Shown here piece by piece: positions 1 to 6,565 of a stretch of 6,826 nucleotides of DNA. This stretch comes from DSBG01 sp049975365 (GTDB lineage Bacteria > Desulfobacterota > Desulfomonilia > UBA1062). The notes below the pieces were generated by a model, which had not been told where the DNA came from, did not search any database, and saw only the letters and a program-made list of their open reading frames with translations. The position numbers and the translations under genes are program-made. The DNA lies in the NCBI GenBank assembly GCA_049975365.1, contig JBNGDS010000110.1:1-6826 (forward strand), written 5' to 3'. Every line of letters begins with the position of its first letter. Positions within the stretch are counted from its first letter, which is position 1.

Positions 1-954
1 CATCAGATCGCGAAGGGATGGCATCCTCTGGGAAGTGTGCGGGATGATCTGGATGGAGTGGATATGAAGACCTGTATCGGGTGTCACCTCGAGGGACAGT
101 ATGTCAAGACCCGTCCGGGCATGCCCGACGAGGTGAAAGATCCCACCAAGAAGCACGAAGAAAAATTCCCCGATGTCATGTTCCATATCGACATGATCAG
201 CTGTGCCACCTGCCACTCGACCCAGCAGCCGGGCATGTCCGGCTACCTGCTCGATATGGCCATGGGAAAACAGATCTGGTACACAGCTGCAACGCTGGAA
301 AGCATCACCTGGTCTGACGATTTCGGTCTTGAAGCCCCCAGGCCCTGGGAACCCTGGGTCATCAGGTACGACGCCAGGAACGATCTGGGTGAGCAGTACA
401 TCCCAGCTGTACCCAAGGTAGCGCAGTGGTTCGGCGAGAAAATGGACAACTGGGAAATCAGGCCCATTATCCTGAAGTATGTTGCCCAGGCTTTCGAGAA
501 ACTGCCTGACAAGCAGTTCGTGCAGGTCACAGATGTTATGGGCAAGACGGTGAAGAAACCCACCATCGTGAAACCCGAGCACATCAAGGCCATGATCATC
601 ACGCTGACGGACATGGGGTTCAGAAATGTCGTCTTCGTTTCCGACAAAATCTATGAACTCACAGGAAACGAGGTGACCTCATACGAGGATCACATCACGG
701 CGCATCCGCACAATTTCCCGGTCCACCACAATATCGTGGAAATAGAAAAGCAGAAGACCTATGGTTCACAGGGCAAGCCTGAAGGATGCAGGGATTGCCA
801 TGCAGACTCCTCGGTGTTCTTCACCAAGATGATCATCAGAAATGTGGGTGGATTCCTGGCAGAGGATTATCCTGTACCGAAAGAGCCCCATGCTGAGCCG
901 CAGATGTACGACTGGGGATTTGAGAAGGTTCCGGTTCCCGATGAAATCAGGTAG
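1..954 (+). CDS. Multiheme c-type cytochrome, C-terminal part (5' end outside window)
   Basis: The reading frame is open from base 1 to a TAG at 952-954 (317 codons visible), so the gene begins before the window. The GTG at 37 is internal, because codons before it (HQIAKGWHPLGS) are in frame and look coding. Three heme-binding CxxCH motifs are seen: CIGCH (73-87), CATCH (202-216) and CRDCH (787-801). About 190 residues without any CxxCH separate the second and third motifs. This stretch holds Trp-rich and charged segments and a VVFVSDKIYEL-like strand, followed by a His-rich patch (HPHNFPVHH) that could supply distal heme ligands. No membrane helix is visible in this part. The likely role is a periplasmic or outer-surface electron carrier, since c-type hemes are attached outside the cytoplasm. 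The 3' end overlaps the rhodanese gene and a CbcL-like gene follows, suggesting one transcript and a shared electron path. I do not recognise the exact family, and the total heme number is unknown. Confidence 0.85.
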   Translation, partial: HQIAKGWHPLGSVRDDLDGVDMKTCIGCHLEGQYVKTRPGMPDEVKDPTKKHEEKFPDVMFHIDMISCATCHSTQQPGMSGYLLDMAMGKQIWYTAATLESITWSDDFGLEAPRPWEPWVIRYDARNDLGEQYIPAVPKVAQWFGEKMDNWEIRPIILKYVAQAFEKLPDKQFVQVTDVMGKTVKKPTIVKPEHIKAMIITLTDMGFRNVVFVSDKIYELTGNEVTSYEDHITAHPHNFPVHHNIVEIEKQKTYGSQGKPEGCRDCHADSSVFFTKMIIRNVGGFLAEDYPVPKEPHAEPQMYDWGFEKVPVPDEIR

Positions 955-1702
955 ACTACGAACGAGCACCACACGCGGCGCTCTCATCGCCTGCCTCGTC
1001 CTGATCATGATCCCCGTGGTCTGTGCCGGTTCGGACGCCACGGCTGAAGTGAGTGAGCTGTCTCCTGGGGAGGTGATGGCCCTGATCTCCCGTAACGAGG
1101 ATATTCAGCTCATCAACACCATGAGCACCATCGAATGCCTGGATCACACCATCAGCGGTGCGATCTGCATACCGTGCCCGGTATTCGATAGAATGGCTCC
1201 CGAACTGCTCCCACGAAAGGACCAGCTGCTCGTGTTCTTCTGCGAGAGCCCATCCTGTCATAGAAGTGAACACGCGGCCGAGAAGGCATCCCTCCTGGGG
1301 TATACCAACATCGCAATTCTCAAAGGTGGTCTTCCGGAATGGAAGCATGCCGGGTACGACGTGGAATCGAAAAGGAGAATCCCCCGTCGGGGAATCGAAT
1401 CCATCAAACCAAAAAGGCTGGACTCGTGGCTCGATGAACACAAGAATGTGCTCATCGTGGATCTCAGATCCGAGGACCTGTATGCGGACAACCATCTCCC
1501 CGGAGCTGTGAATATCCCCATGGATGTACTGCACGAGAGGTACCTGGAGCTCCCCATGGACAGGATGCTTCTGGTCGTGGATGAACGCGGATACCGGTCA
1601 TTCCTCGGTGCATGTTATCTCTCCTGGAAGGGCTACGTAGACGTCAAACGCCTGTTCGGCGGCATGGAGAATTGGAAAGCCGCGAACGTGAAGAAGCGGT
1701 AG
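941..1702 (+). CDS. Exported tandem-domain rhodanese-like protein
   Basis: The protein has 253 residues from the ATG at 941. That start is chosen because it gives a signal peptide (basic LRTSTTR, then a hydrophobic segment around residues 13-28) and has GAGAAGG at 922-928. It overlaps the end of the upstream cytochrome gene by 14 bases, so translation is probably coupled. Two rhodanese domains follow. Domain 1 spans about 37-139. Its active-site loop FFCESPSCHRS (99-109) has the C-x4-C-x2-S form of catalytic rhodaneses, with Cys101 as the expected persulfide carrier and Cys106 nearby. Domain 2 spans about 156-249. It has the conserved LIVDLRSEDLYADNHLPGAVNIP block, but its loop reads VVDERGYRS, with Asp214 where the catalytic Cys belongs. 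Rhodaneses move sulfane sulfur between thiols, cyanide or other acceptors. Here the site would be periplasmic, next to multiheme cytochromes. The Cys at residue 28 is preceded by PVV, a poor lipobox, so a lipoprotein is less likely than a cleaved secreted protein. The substrate is unknown. Confidence 0.88.
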   Translation: MKSGRLRTSTTRGALIACLVLIMIPVVCAGSDATAEVSELSPGEVMALISRNEDIQLINTMSTIECLDHTISGAICIPCPVFDRMAPELLPRKDQLLVFFCESPSCHRSEHAAEKASLLGYTNIAILKGGLPEWKHAGYDVESKRRIPRRGIESIKPKRLDSWLDEHKNVLIVDLRSEDLYADNHLPGAVNIPMDVLHERYLELPMDRMLLVVDERGYRSFLGACYLSWKGYVDVKRLFGGMENWKAANVKKR

Positions 1703-1706
1703 TCAT

Positions 1707-3608
1707 ATGGAGAAAAGAATCCCTCCCATATTCATGATCCTGCTTCTCGCTGGTACGATATCGTGCCTGTTCCCTTGCCCCATGCATGCCTCTGAGTACG
1801 AGGGAGAGTACTCAACGCCCTTGGACACCTACCCGATACCCCCTGCAACGGACTGCCTCGCCTGCCATGACGACCATGTGTTCACCGCCCAGTTCCCCGA
1901 ATCTGCCCACGGGAATCTGGGGTGTGCGAGCTGCCATGCAGGGGTCACGGATGCCATGACACACATGCTCGGCAATCAGGTTCCAAAGCTGATATCATGC
2001 GGGACCTGCCACGAGAAGATCTCCCAGGAGTATACGAACAGCTACCATAACCTCCATCAGAATTTCCAGTGCTACGACTGCCACAGGGACATCCACGCAG
2101 TCACCACAATCCTGGAACAGCGGAAAAAAGCGATCCTGCTTCAGTGCACCGAGTGTCATGACAATAGAGAGTATGCCCTGTCGGGACACGGCAAGGCAGT
2201 TCTGGAAGGAAACGAAGACGCAGCGACCTGTTCAGACTGCCATGGTCTCCACGACACTCGCGTATACCACACCTCTCACCAGGACTACCCGTCGGAGGCC
2301 CGGGAATTCTACCACCATACATGCATCCAGTGCCACAGCGATGAGGAGATGATGGAGCGTAACGGTCTCAGCGCCTCTACAGTGGAGTTTTACGCAGAGA
2401 CATACCACGGGAAGGTCCAGGGCATCGGATACCCTTCCCTGGTTGCAGGATGTGCAGACTGTCACACGTCGCACAACATCCTTCCGAAGGATGACCCACG
2501 TTCAACCATTCACCCGGACAATCTCGTGGCGAACTGTGGACGGTGCCACAGTGGGTTCCACCCGCGATTTGTTCTCTACAAGGCGCATCCTGACTTCAGG
2601 GACAGACAACGCTACCCTGCGCTCTACTGGACCAACATGTCCATGGTGATCCTCCTTGTGGCGACCTTCGTCTTCTTCTGGATCCACGGGGCCCTCTGGT
2701 GGAGGAAGACATACTGGGAAAAGCATGAAATGGAGATCAAGGGGATCGTTCCTAGGCCACTCATACCCGGCGCTGCGGGTGTCCAGCAGATCCAGCGATT
2801 CACACGAACGGAGATCTTCATGCATGTGCTTCTGATTCTCTCGTTCTTCACCCTGGTCCTGACCGGTTTCCCGCTGAAATACCACGATGCCCCGTGGGCA
2901 CAGACGATCATCAGGATATGGGGAGGTGCACACCAGGCCGGAATATTCCACCGGATTGCAGCAGTGATCCTGTTCATCCTCTTCTTCACCGTCCTGTGGC
3001 GCACCATCAGGTTCCTGTTCCCGAAAGGGAACGGATTCACGGGGTGGACGGATCGACTCTTCAGCAGAGACTCCCTGTTCTTCAACCGGAAAGACTTGGA
3101 GGACATGAAGGGGATGTTCAGGTGGTTCTTCAACCGAGGGGAGCGGCCCCAGTTCGACCGGTGGTCGTACTGGGAGAAATTCGATTTCCTTGCTGTCTTC
3201 TGGGGCATGGCTGTAATCGGCGGATCCGGAATTTTTCTCATGGTCCCGGAGTGGACATCATACCTCTTCCCGGGATGGGTTCTCAATGTGGCATCGATTC
3301 TCCATTCCGAAGAGGCCCTGCTGGCGGCCCTCTTCATCTTTACCGTGCACTTCTTCAATACCCACCTGATTCCCAAGAAGTTCCCCATGGACCGCACCAT
3401 CTTCACCGGCCGATATACCTTGGAAGAACTGCGTGAAGAACGACCCATCGAGTATCAGAAACTCGTTGATGAAGGAAAACTCGACGAGCTCCATAGGGAT
3501 CACCCGAGCATCTTCATCAAGCTCCTCTCGGCTGTATTCGGTCTGTCGAGTCTCCTTCTCGGTCTTTTCCTGGCAGTGATCATCCTGTGGTCGGTCGTGT
3601 TTCTCTAG
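1707..3608 (+). CDS. CbcL-like nine-heme c / diheme b fusion cytochrome, inner-membrane quinone oxidoreductase
   Basis: The protein has 633 residues. A signal peptide (about 1-29, likely cleavage after MHA) is followed by nine CxxCH heme c motifs whose first Cys is at residues 50, 73, 98, 122, 147, 175, 206, 249 and 277. The C-terminal half has about six membrane segments (near 311-330, 368-389, 411-432, 490-512, 533-553 and 603-633). His residues within or at the ends of these helices (H327, H373, H409, H415, H533, H548) resemble the cytochrome b subunits of hydrogenase and formate dehydrogenase. This order and heme count match Geobacter CbcL, an inner-membrane quinol-oxidising cytochrome used with low-potential acceptors. 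Orthology is not shown, so no symbol is given. The likely role is electron exchange between the quinone pool and periplasmic cytochromes. The gene starts 4 bases after the rhodanese stop with only a weak ribosome site (AAGAAG near 1691), consistent with coupled translation. A hydrophilic segment (about 555-600) precedes the last helix. Confidence 0.9.
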   Translation: MEKRIPPIFMILLLAGTISCLFPCPMHASEYEGEYSTPLDTYPIPPATDCLACHDDHVFTAQFPESAHGNLGCASCHAGVTDAMTHMLGNQVPKLISCGTCHEKISQEYTNSYHNLHQNFQCYDCHRDIHAVTTILEQRKKAILLQCTECHDNREYALSGHGKAVLEGNEDAATCSDCHGLHDTRVYHTSHQDYPSEAREFYHHTCIQCHSDEEMMERNGLSASTVEFYAETYHGKVQGIGYPSLVAGCADCHTSHNILPKDDPRSTIHPDNLVANCGRCHSGFHPRFVLYKAHPDFRDRQRYPALYWTNMSMVILLVATFVFFWIHGALWWRKTYWEKHEMEIKGIVPRPLIPGAAGVQQIQRFTRTEIFMHVLLILSFFTLVLTGFPLKYHDAPWAQTIIRIWGGAHQAGIFHRIAAVILFILFFTVLWRTIRFLFPKGNGFTGWTDRLFSRDSLFFNRKDLEDMKGMFRWFFNRGERPQFDRWSYWEKFDFLAVFWGMAVIGGSGIFLMVPEWTSYLFPGWVLNVASILHSEEALLAALFIFTVHFFNTHLIPKKFPMDRTIFTGRYTLEELREERPIEYQKLVDEGKLDELHRDHPSIFIKLLSAVFGLSSLLLGLFLAVIILWSVVFL

Positions 3609-3615
3609 GGACACC

Positions 3616-3644
3616 TTGACTCTGAGATGGGCACCTGATAAGAG
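3616..3644 (+). promoter_or_regulatory. Possible sigma-70 promoter for resB-ccsA
   Basis: TTGACT (3616-3621) is followed by a 17-base spacer and TAAGAG (3639-3644). The -35 element is one base from consensus, while the -10 keeps only three of six positions. It sits in the gap of about 100 bases between the CbcL-like gene and the ResB gene, the only sizeable gap in the plus-strand cluster. ResB-CcsA may therefore be transcribed on its own as well as by read-through. The weak -10 keeps this tentative. Confidence 0.3.
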
Positions 3645-3710
3645 ATCGTGACGTACACTCCGCTCATTCCCTGAGCTGCAATGATTCAGGAGGGATCACG
3701 AGAAGGGAAC

Positions 3711-4865
3711 ATGCACTCGAATATGAATCAGCGATCTGCCAGGAACCTTTTCAAGTCCGCCTTCCGTCTATTCACCTCGTTCGGTCTTGCCACCTTTCTC
3801 ATCCTGGCCATTGCGTTCCTTTCGATTCTGGGGACCATTCTCCCCCCCTGCTGTCCGACGGAGCACATGACCACAGCCCAGTCCCCGTGGTCTCTGAGGT
3901 CCATCATCTCCTTTCTCAGGCTCGACGACATGTTCCATTCACCCTGGTTCCTTGTCCTTGGTTTCCTCCTGTTTCTGAATATCGTGATGTGTACAGGGAA
4001 GAAACTCCACGGCATCATCTTCAGAAGGCGGCAGAGCAGCCCGGGGAGACAGTCCCCTGTCATGCTCAGATCTCTTACCCATGTCGGGATCGCGGTCATT
4101 CTGGTGGGCTTCACCCTCGGAGGCTATGCCGGATTTGAATCATACGTCGAGATTCCCGAGGGTGAATCCGTACGGATCGCATCCTTCCTGCCTGATCATG
4201 AGCGCGTCGACCAGGGTCTGGCAGTACGCTGCGACGATTTCACCATCGAATACTATGCCTCGGGCATGCCCAAGGAATTCCGCTCGGATCTGACATTTGA
4301 ACGGGATGGAGAGATCATCAACCAGGGCCCCCTGCTGGTCAATCACCCCATCTCGATCGATGATATACGCTACTACCAGGCCCACTACCGGGTGGATCCC
4401 CTCGCAGTGATCACAGTGGACTATGAAGGGCAAACCAGTTCCTTCACAGCAGCACCGGGGCAGAACATCCCGTTGGGCCATGGTGCATCCTTGTACGTCT
4501 CCCGCATCGAGGAAAATTTCATGAACATGGGCCCTGCGGCAAAGATAGAATTCTCCTCCCCCCGGGAGAACGGTTCTCTCTGGCTCTTTTATGGAATCGA
4601 GGAGATCCTGGATGCCGTACCCGATCTCTTTTCCAGGGCTCCACAATTCAATCCGTCGAAATTTTCAGGGTACGTCTTTTCCCTGGCCGAGCTGAAACCC
4701 CTGTATGCGACCGGGCTCATGGTTTCCTATGACCCGGGAATACCGATTGTTGTCCTTGGGAGTGTCCTTCTGCTTCTCGGCTTGTTCTTCACCTATCTCG
4801 CTCCCTCATCCGCTGCACGCTTCCGCATGAAGAAGGATCCCTCAGGAGAGAAGGCCACGACATGA
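3711..4865 (+). CDS. resB: ResB-like cytochrome c biogenesis protein (system II)
   Basis: The protein has 384 residues from the ATG at 3711, which is preceded at close range by AGAAGGG (3701-3707). An in-frame ATG at 3681 lacks a ribosome site, and the ATG at 3723 is also possible. Four membrane segments are seen near residues 24-45, 77-94, 122-140 and 344-364, with a large periplasmic domain between the third and fourth. ResB family marks are LDDMFHSPWF leading into helix 2, LTHVGIAVILVG in helix 3, IPEGE at about 148-152, KEFRSDL...VNHPI...YYQAHY at about 188-226, and the SYDPGIPIVVLG block entering the last helix. ResB (also called Ccs1/CcsB) works with CcsA/ResC to hold reduced apocytochrome and pass heme to CxxCH sites on the outer face of the membrane. 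Its partner gene follows with a 4-base overlap. Unusual is a Cys-Cys pair (residues 47-48) just after helix 1. Maturation of the neighbouring multiheme cytochromes is the obvious job, though it may serve the whole cell. Confidence 0.9.
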   Translation: MHSNMNQRSARNLFKSAFRLFTSFGLATFLILAIAFLSILGTILPPCCPTEHMTTAQSPWSLRSIISFLRLDDMFHSPWFLVLGFLLFLNIVMCTGKKLHGIIFRRRQSSPGRQSPVMLRSLTHVGIAVILVGFTLGGYAGFESYVEIPEGESVRIASFLPDHERVDQGLAVRCDDFTIEYYASGMPKEFRSDLTFERDGEIINQGPLLVNHPISIDDIRYYQAHYRVDPLAVITVDYEGQTSSFTAAPGQNIPLGHGASLYVSRIEENFMNMGPAAKIEFSSPRENGSLWLFYGIEEILDAVPDLFSRAPQFNPSKFSGYVFSLAELKPLYATGLMVSYDPGIPIVVLGSVLLLLGLFFTYLAPSSAARFRMKKDPSGEKATT

Positions 4866-5665
4866 ACATCACGGTATTGAACTCAGTGGCATTTCTGTAC
4901 CTCGCTGCGTTTGCATGTTCAGTTCTTTTTTCCATTACGGGCCTGAGCCTGTTCGGTCGACTCCGGGTCATTTCCCTGTTTGGAGGCTTTGCTGCGCACT
5001 CTGCAGGGCTCATCATCAGGTGGGTGGAGTCATACACTCTGGGATTCGGCCATGCGCCGCTGTCGAATTTCTATGAATCCCTCGTGTTCTTTTCCTGGGC
5101 AATAGTCTTTTTCACCATCGTCCTCGGATTTTTCAGGAAAATAGAAGAATTGAGCACATTCATCGTGCTGGTTGCATTTCTCCTCATGGCATACGCGTCT
5201 TTCTCCCCGCACATCGATTCCCAGATACAGCCCCTCATCCCTGCCTTAAAGAGCAACTGGCTCATCAGCCACGTGATCACCTGCTTTCTCGGGTACGGGG
5301 CGTTCGTGATTGCATCGGTTCTCGCAGCAGCATTCCTGTTTTCAGGCTCACGTCGGAGCAGAAACACATCTGGCGTGGAGGAAAGAATCTATCAGTGCAT
5401 TGTCATCGGCTTTGTCTTCTTCACCATCGGGATCATGACCGGTTCGGTATGGGCTCACTATGCCTGGGGCAGATACTGGGGGTGGGATCCGAAGGAGACC
5501 TGGGCTCTCATCACCTGGCTCATCTATGCCGCCACCCTCCACACTCGGTTCCTCAGGGCCTGGAGTGGAAAACACTTTGCCGTTATGACGCTGGTCGGGC
5601 TTGCCAGTGTGCTGTTCACCTACCTGGGCGTCAACTATCTCCCTGGCCTCCACAGCTACCTGTAA
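4862..5665 (+). CDS. ccsA: CcsA/ResC-like heme export and cytochrome c assembly protein
   Basis: The protein has 267 residues, strongly hydrophobic, with about eight membrane helices. The hallmark WWD heme-handling loop is present at about 196-219, including VWAHYAWGRYWGWDPKETW. The family's conserved PLSNFYESL segment lies at about 66-74. Candidate heme-ligand His residues are H46, H137 and H227, in the positions expected for the TM-His and periplasmic His sites of CcsA. The length is normal for a stand-alone CcsA. The start ATG overlaps the resB stop (ATGA at 4862-4865), and AGGAGAGAAGG (4844-4854) gives a good ribosome site inside resB. CcsA takes heme from the cytoplasmic side, exposes it at the WWD loop, and with ResB catalyses thioether attachment to apocytochrome c. 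The ResB-CcsA arrangement is the split form of system II, which is fused as CcsBA in some Epsilonproteobacteria. Confidence 0.94.
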   Translation: MNITVLNSVAFLYLAAFACSVLFSITGLSLFGRLRVISLFGGFAAHSAGLIIRWVESYTLGFGHAPLSNFYESLVFFSWAIVFFTIVLGFFRKIEELSTFIVLVAFLLMAYASFSPHIDSQIQPLIPALKSNWLISHVITCFLGYGAFVIASVLAAAFLFSGSRRSRNTSGVEERIYQCIVIGFVFFTIGIMTGSVWAHYAWGRYWGWDPKETWALITWLIYAATLHTRFLRAWSGKHFAVMTLVGLASVLFTYLGVNYLPGLHSYL

Positions 5666-5677
5666 CACCCTCGATGC

Positions 5678-5718
5678 AAAAAAAGGGATGACGACTTGGG
5701 CAGTAGATCCGTCATCCC
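5678..5718 (-). terminator. Intrinsic terminator, minus strand (zraP-like gene)
   Basis: A perfect 9-base inverted repeat, GGGATGACG (5685-5693) and CGTCATCCC (5710-5718), has a 16-base loop. Seven A on the plus-strand left side (5678-5684) become seven T after the hairpin when read on the minus strand, so this is a standard intrinsic terminator for leftward transcription from the zraP-like gene, whose stop is about 95 bases away. The same hairpin lies 19 bases after the ccsA stop but has no T-run on the plus strand, so it would only weakly stop rightward transcription. Confidence 0.8.
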
Positions 5719-5813
5719 ACAAAGAGGAGGTAGTTAGGATTGGCTTGGTTTCGTGTCTCTGAAGAGAGTAGTGTCTCCTTGTGCTCTCGTGTTTTGTCTC
5801 AGGGTACGATTCC
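5719..5813 (-). other. 3' untranslated stretch of the zraP-like transcript
   Basis: These 95 bases lie between the zraP-like stop and its terminator. No gene is supported. The stretch contains two copies of GTGTCTC (5753-5759 and 5771-5777) with a third GTCTC downstream on the plus strand, which read as GAGAC repeats in the leftward transcript. The repeats are short and may be chance. The length would also allow a 3'-derived small RNA, but nothing shows one. Confidence 0.35.
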
Positions 5814-6302
5814 CTAGATTCCAGTTGGTCTGTCGCACCCTGCGAATCCACCCTTTCGGTGCCAGTACCGTTTTGCCTGACCGAACTGTGCATCAGGAAC
5901 GATCTTCTTCACCTCGAGCTGACGAGCGATGCGGGCCTGAGCCAGTTCGCCCCTGAGCGTACTGATCTCAGAGGTGAGCGTCTTGACTTTTGCCTCGTCC
6001 GGGGTTGTCCTGGCTATCTCATCCCGGAGTTCGGTCTTCTTCCGGACTATCTGCTCGCGGATCGGATCCACCTGCTGCACATATACATCTCTGAGGTCTC
6101 TGAGCTGTTCGCGCTGCTCTTCGCTGAGACCGGCAGCTTCCCTTCCTGAAAACTGGCATCCGTATGATCGATCACCTTTTTCAAGACGCTGGCAGTCGCC
6201 ATACCTGCCTTCCGCCCCGTCCCGAGGTCCGTGGGCAAAGACGGGAACAGCAACAGCACCAGTGAAGATTAGAATTCCTATCAGAGTGATGATTCGCTTC
6301 AT
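5814..6302 (-). CDS. zraP: ZraP/Spy-family periplasmic metal or envelope-stress protein
   Basis: The protein has 162 residues. A clear signal peptide (MKRIITLIGILIF..., likely cleavage after VFA at 23) leaves a mature N-terminus HGPRDG. An LSEEQ motif at 59-63 matches the LTxxQ signature of the ZraP/Spy/CpxP group. It is followed by a long charged helical region (about 64-133) with alternating Leu/Arg/Glu, typical of the helical-hairpin chaperones. The pattern FAHG...LSEEQ...Y.QQ...IREQIVRKKTEL...PDEAKV...L..EI..LRGEL...R parallels E. coli ZraP closely. It differs by lacking the His/Gly-rich metal-binding tail of that protein. Instead it has Cys37, Cys49 and Cys156 and a basic C-terminus. ZraP binds zinc, acts as a periplasmic chaperone and dampens ZraS signalling. 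Here it is divergent from a ZraS-like gene, as in E. coli. The ribosome site AAGGGAGA lies 6-7 bases before the ATG. A sigma-54 promoter sits upstream. Which metal or stress it answers to is not visible. Confidence 0.83.
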   Translation of the reverse strand: MKRIITLIGILIFTGAVAVPVFAHGPRDGAEGRYGDCQRLEKGDRSYGCQFSGREAAGLSEEQREQLRDLRDVYVQQVDPIREQIVRKKTELRDEIARTTPDEAKVKTLTSEISTLRGELAQARIARQLEVKKIVPDAQFGQAKRYWHRKGGFAGCDRPTGI

Positions 6303-6349
6303 ATCGGTTCTCCCTTATCGAAGATTTTTCTCGCTTCACCATCCTGGAG

Positions 6350-6365
6350 AGCAACAGCTGTGCCA
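6350..6365 (-). promoter_or_regulatory. Sigma-54 promoter of the zraP-like gene
   Basis: Read on the minus strand, the sequence is TGGCAC-AGCTG-TTGCT, an essentially full match to the sigma-54 consensus (TGGCAC, five bases, TTGCW), with the invariant GG and GC at the required spacing. Transcription would start near 6339, leaving a leader of about 37 bases that contains the AAGGGAGA ribosome site before the ATG at 6302. This fits the known control of E. coli zraP by the sigma-54 activator ZraR. Confidence 0.82.
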
Positions 6366-6392
6366 ACGTGGTGAGACCTTTCGCAACTCACG

Positions 6393-6414
6393 AAAATATA
6401 TTTATTTTTCTTCA
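6393..6414. other. A/T-rich spacer between promoter and palindromes
   Basis: This 22-base run is almost entirely A and T and lies between the zraP-like promoter and the palindromic sites. Sigma-54 promoters usually need DNA looping between enhancer and promoter, and A/T-rich bendable DNA is common there. I found no convincing match to the IHF consensus, so only the composition is reported. Confidence 0.35.
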
Positions 6415-6463
6415 ATGGAACTGGTGATGACGGCAAAGATGGACGGCCATGGGGATCGGATGG

Positions 6464-6480
6464 TGTATATTTTATATACA
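6464..6480. promoter_or_regulatory. Palindrome 1, candidate ZraR-type activator site
   Basis: A perfect inverted repeat, TGTATAT and ATATACA, is separated by TTT (17 bases in all). Its centre at 6472 is about 115 bp from the zraP-side sigma-54 promoter and about 100 bp from the kinase-side candidate. That is the usual distance range for enhancer-binding activator sites, so one site could serve both directions. The binding protein is inferred from context only. Confidence 0.55.
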
Positions 6481-6485
6481 GAACA

Positions 6486-6503
6486 TGCATACATGTGTAT
6501 ACA
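6486..6503. promoter_or_regulatory. Palindrome 2, second candidate activator site
   Basis: An 18-base imperfect inverted repeat, TGCATACAT and GTGTATACA, pairs at seven of nine positions. It contains the perfect 8-base palindrome TGTATACA (6496-6503). It shares the TGTATA/TATACA half-sites with palindrome 1, and its centre is about 22 bp away, close to two helical turns. This is typical for paired dimers of a sigma-54 activator. Confidence 0.5.
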
Positions 6504-6565
6504 AACTATACTGCACCAGGGGGAAGGAGCATCTGCCGAATATGATGTTCTCATGAAATGATCCC

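Noticed and set aside
842..940. Upstream ATG (842) for the rhodanese gene
   Set aside because: It would add 33 residues before the signal peptide and overlap the cytochrome gene by over 110 bases. The ATG at 941 gives a proper exported N-terminus.
2624..3448. 274-codon open frame on the minus strand
   Set aside because: It lies wholly inside the CbcL-like gene on the opposite strand, has no recognisable domain and a basic, low-complexity composition. It is a shadow frame.
3669..3690. Inverted repeat CCTGA...TCAGG before resB, as a possible attenuator
   Set aside because: The stem is only 5 bp with an 11-base loop and no T-run. It is too weak to call a terminator or regulator.
5740..5817. 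TTG-initiated frame of 25 codons after AGAGGAGG (5723-5730)
   Set aside because: The ribosome-site match is good, but the peptide has no recognisable features, the start is TTG, and the stretch is explained as the 3' untranslated part of the opposite transcript.
5348..5893. 181-codon minus-strand open frame across the ccsA end and terminator
   Set aside because: It is antisense to the conserved WWD part of ccsA and crosses the strong leftward terminator. No protein family is recognisable.
5974..6561. 195-codon plus-strand open frame over the zraP-like gene and the divergent region
   Set aside because: It is antisense to a gene with a clear signal peptide, family motif, ribosome site and sigma-54 promoter. 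Its translation is Ser/Arg-rich and has no family features.
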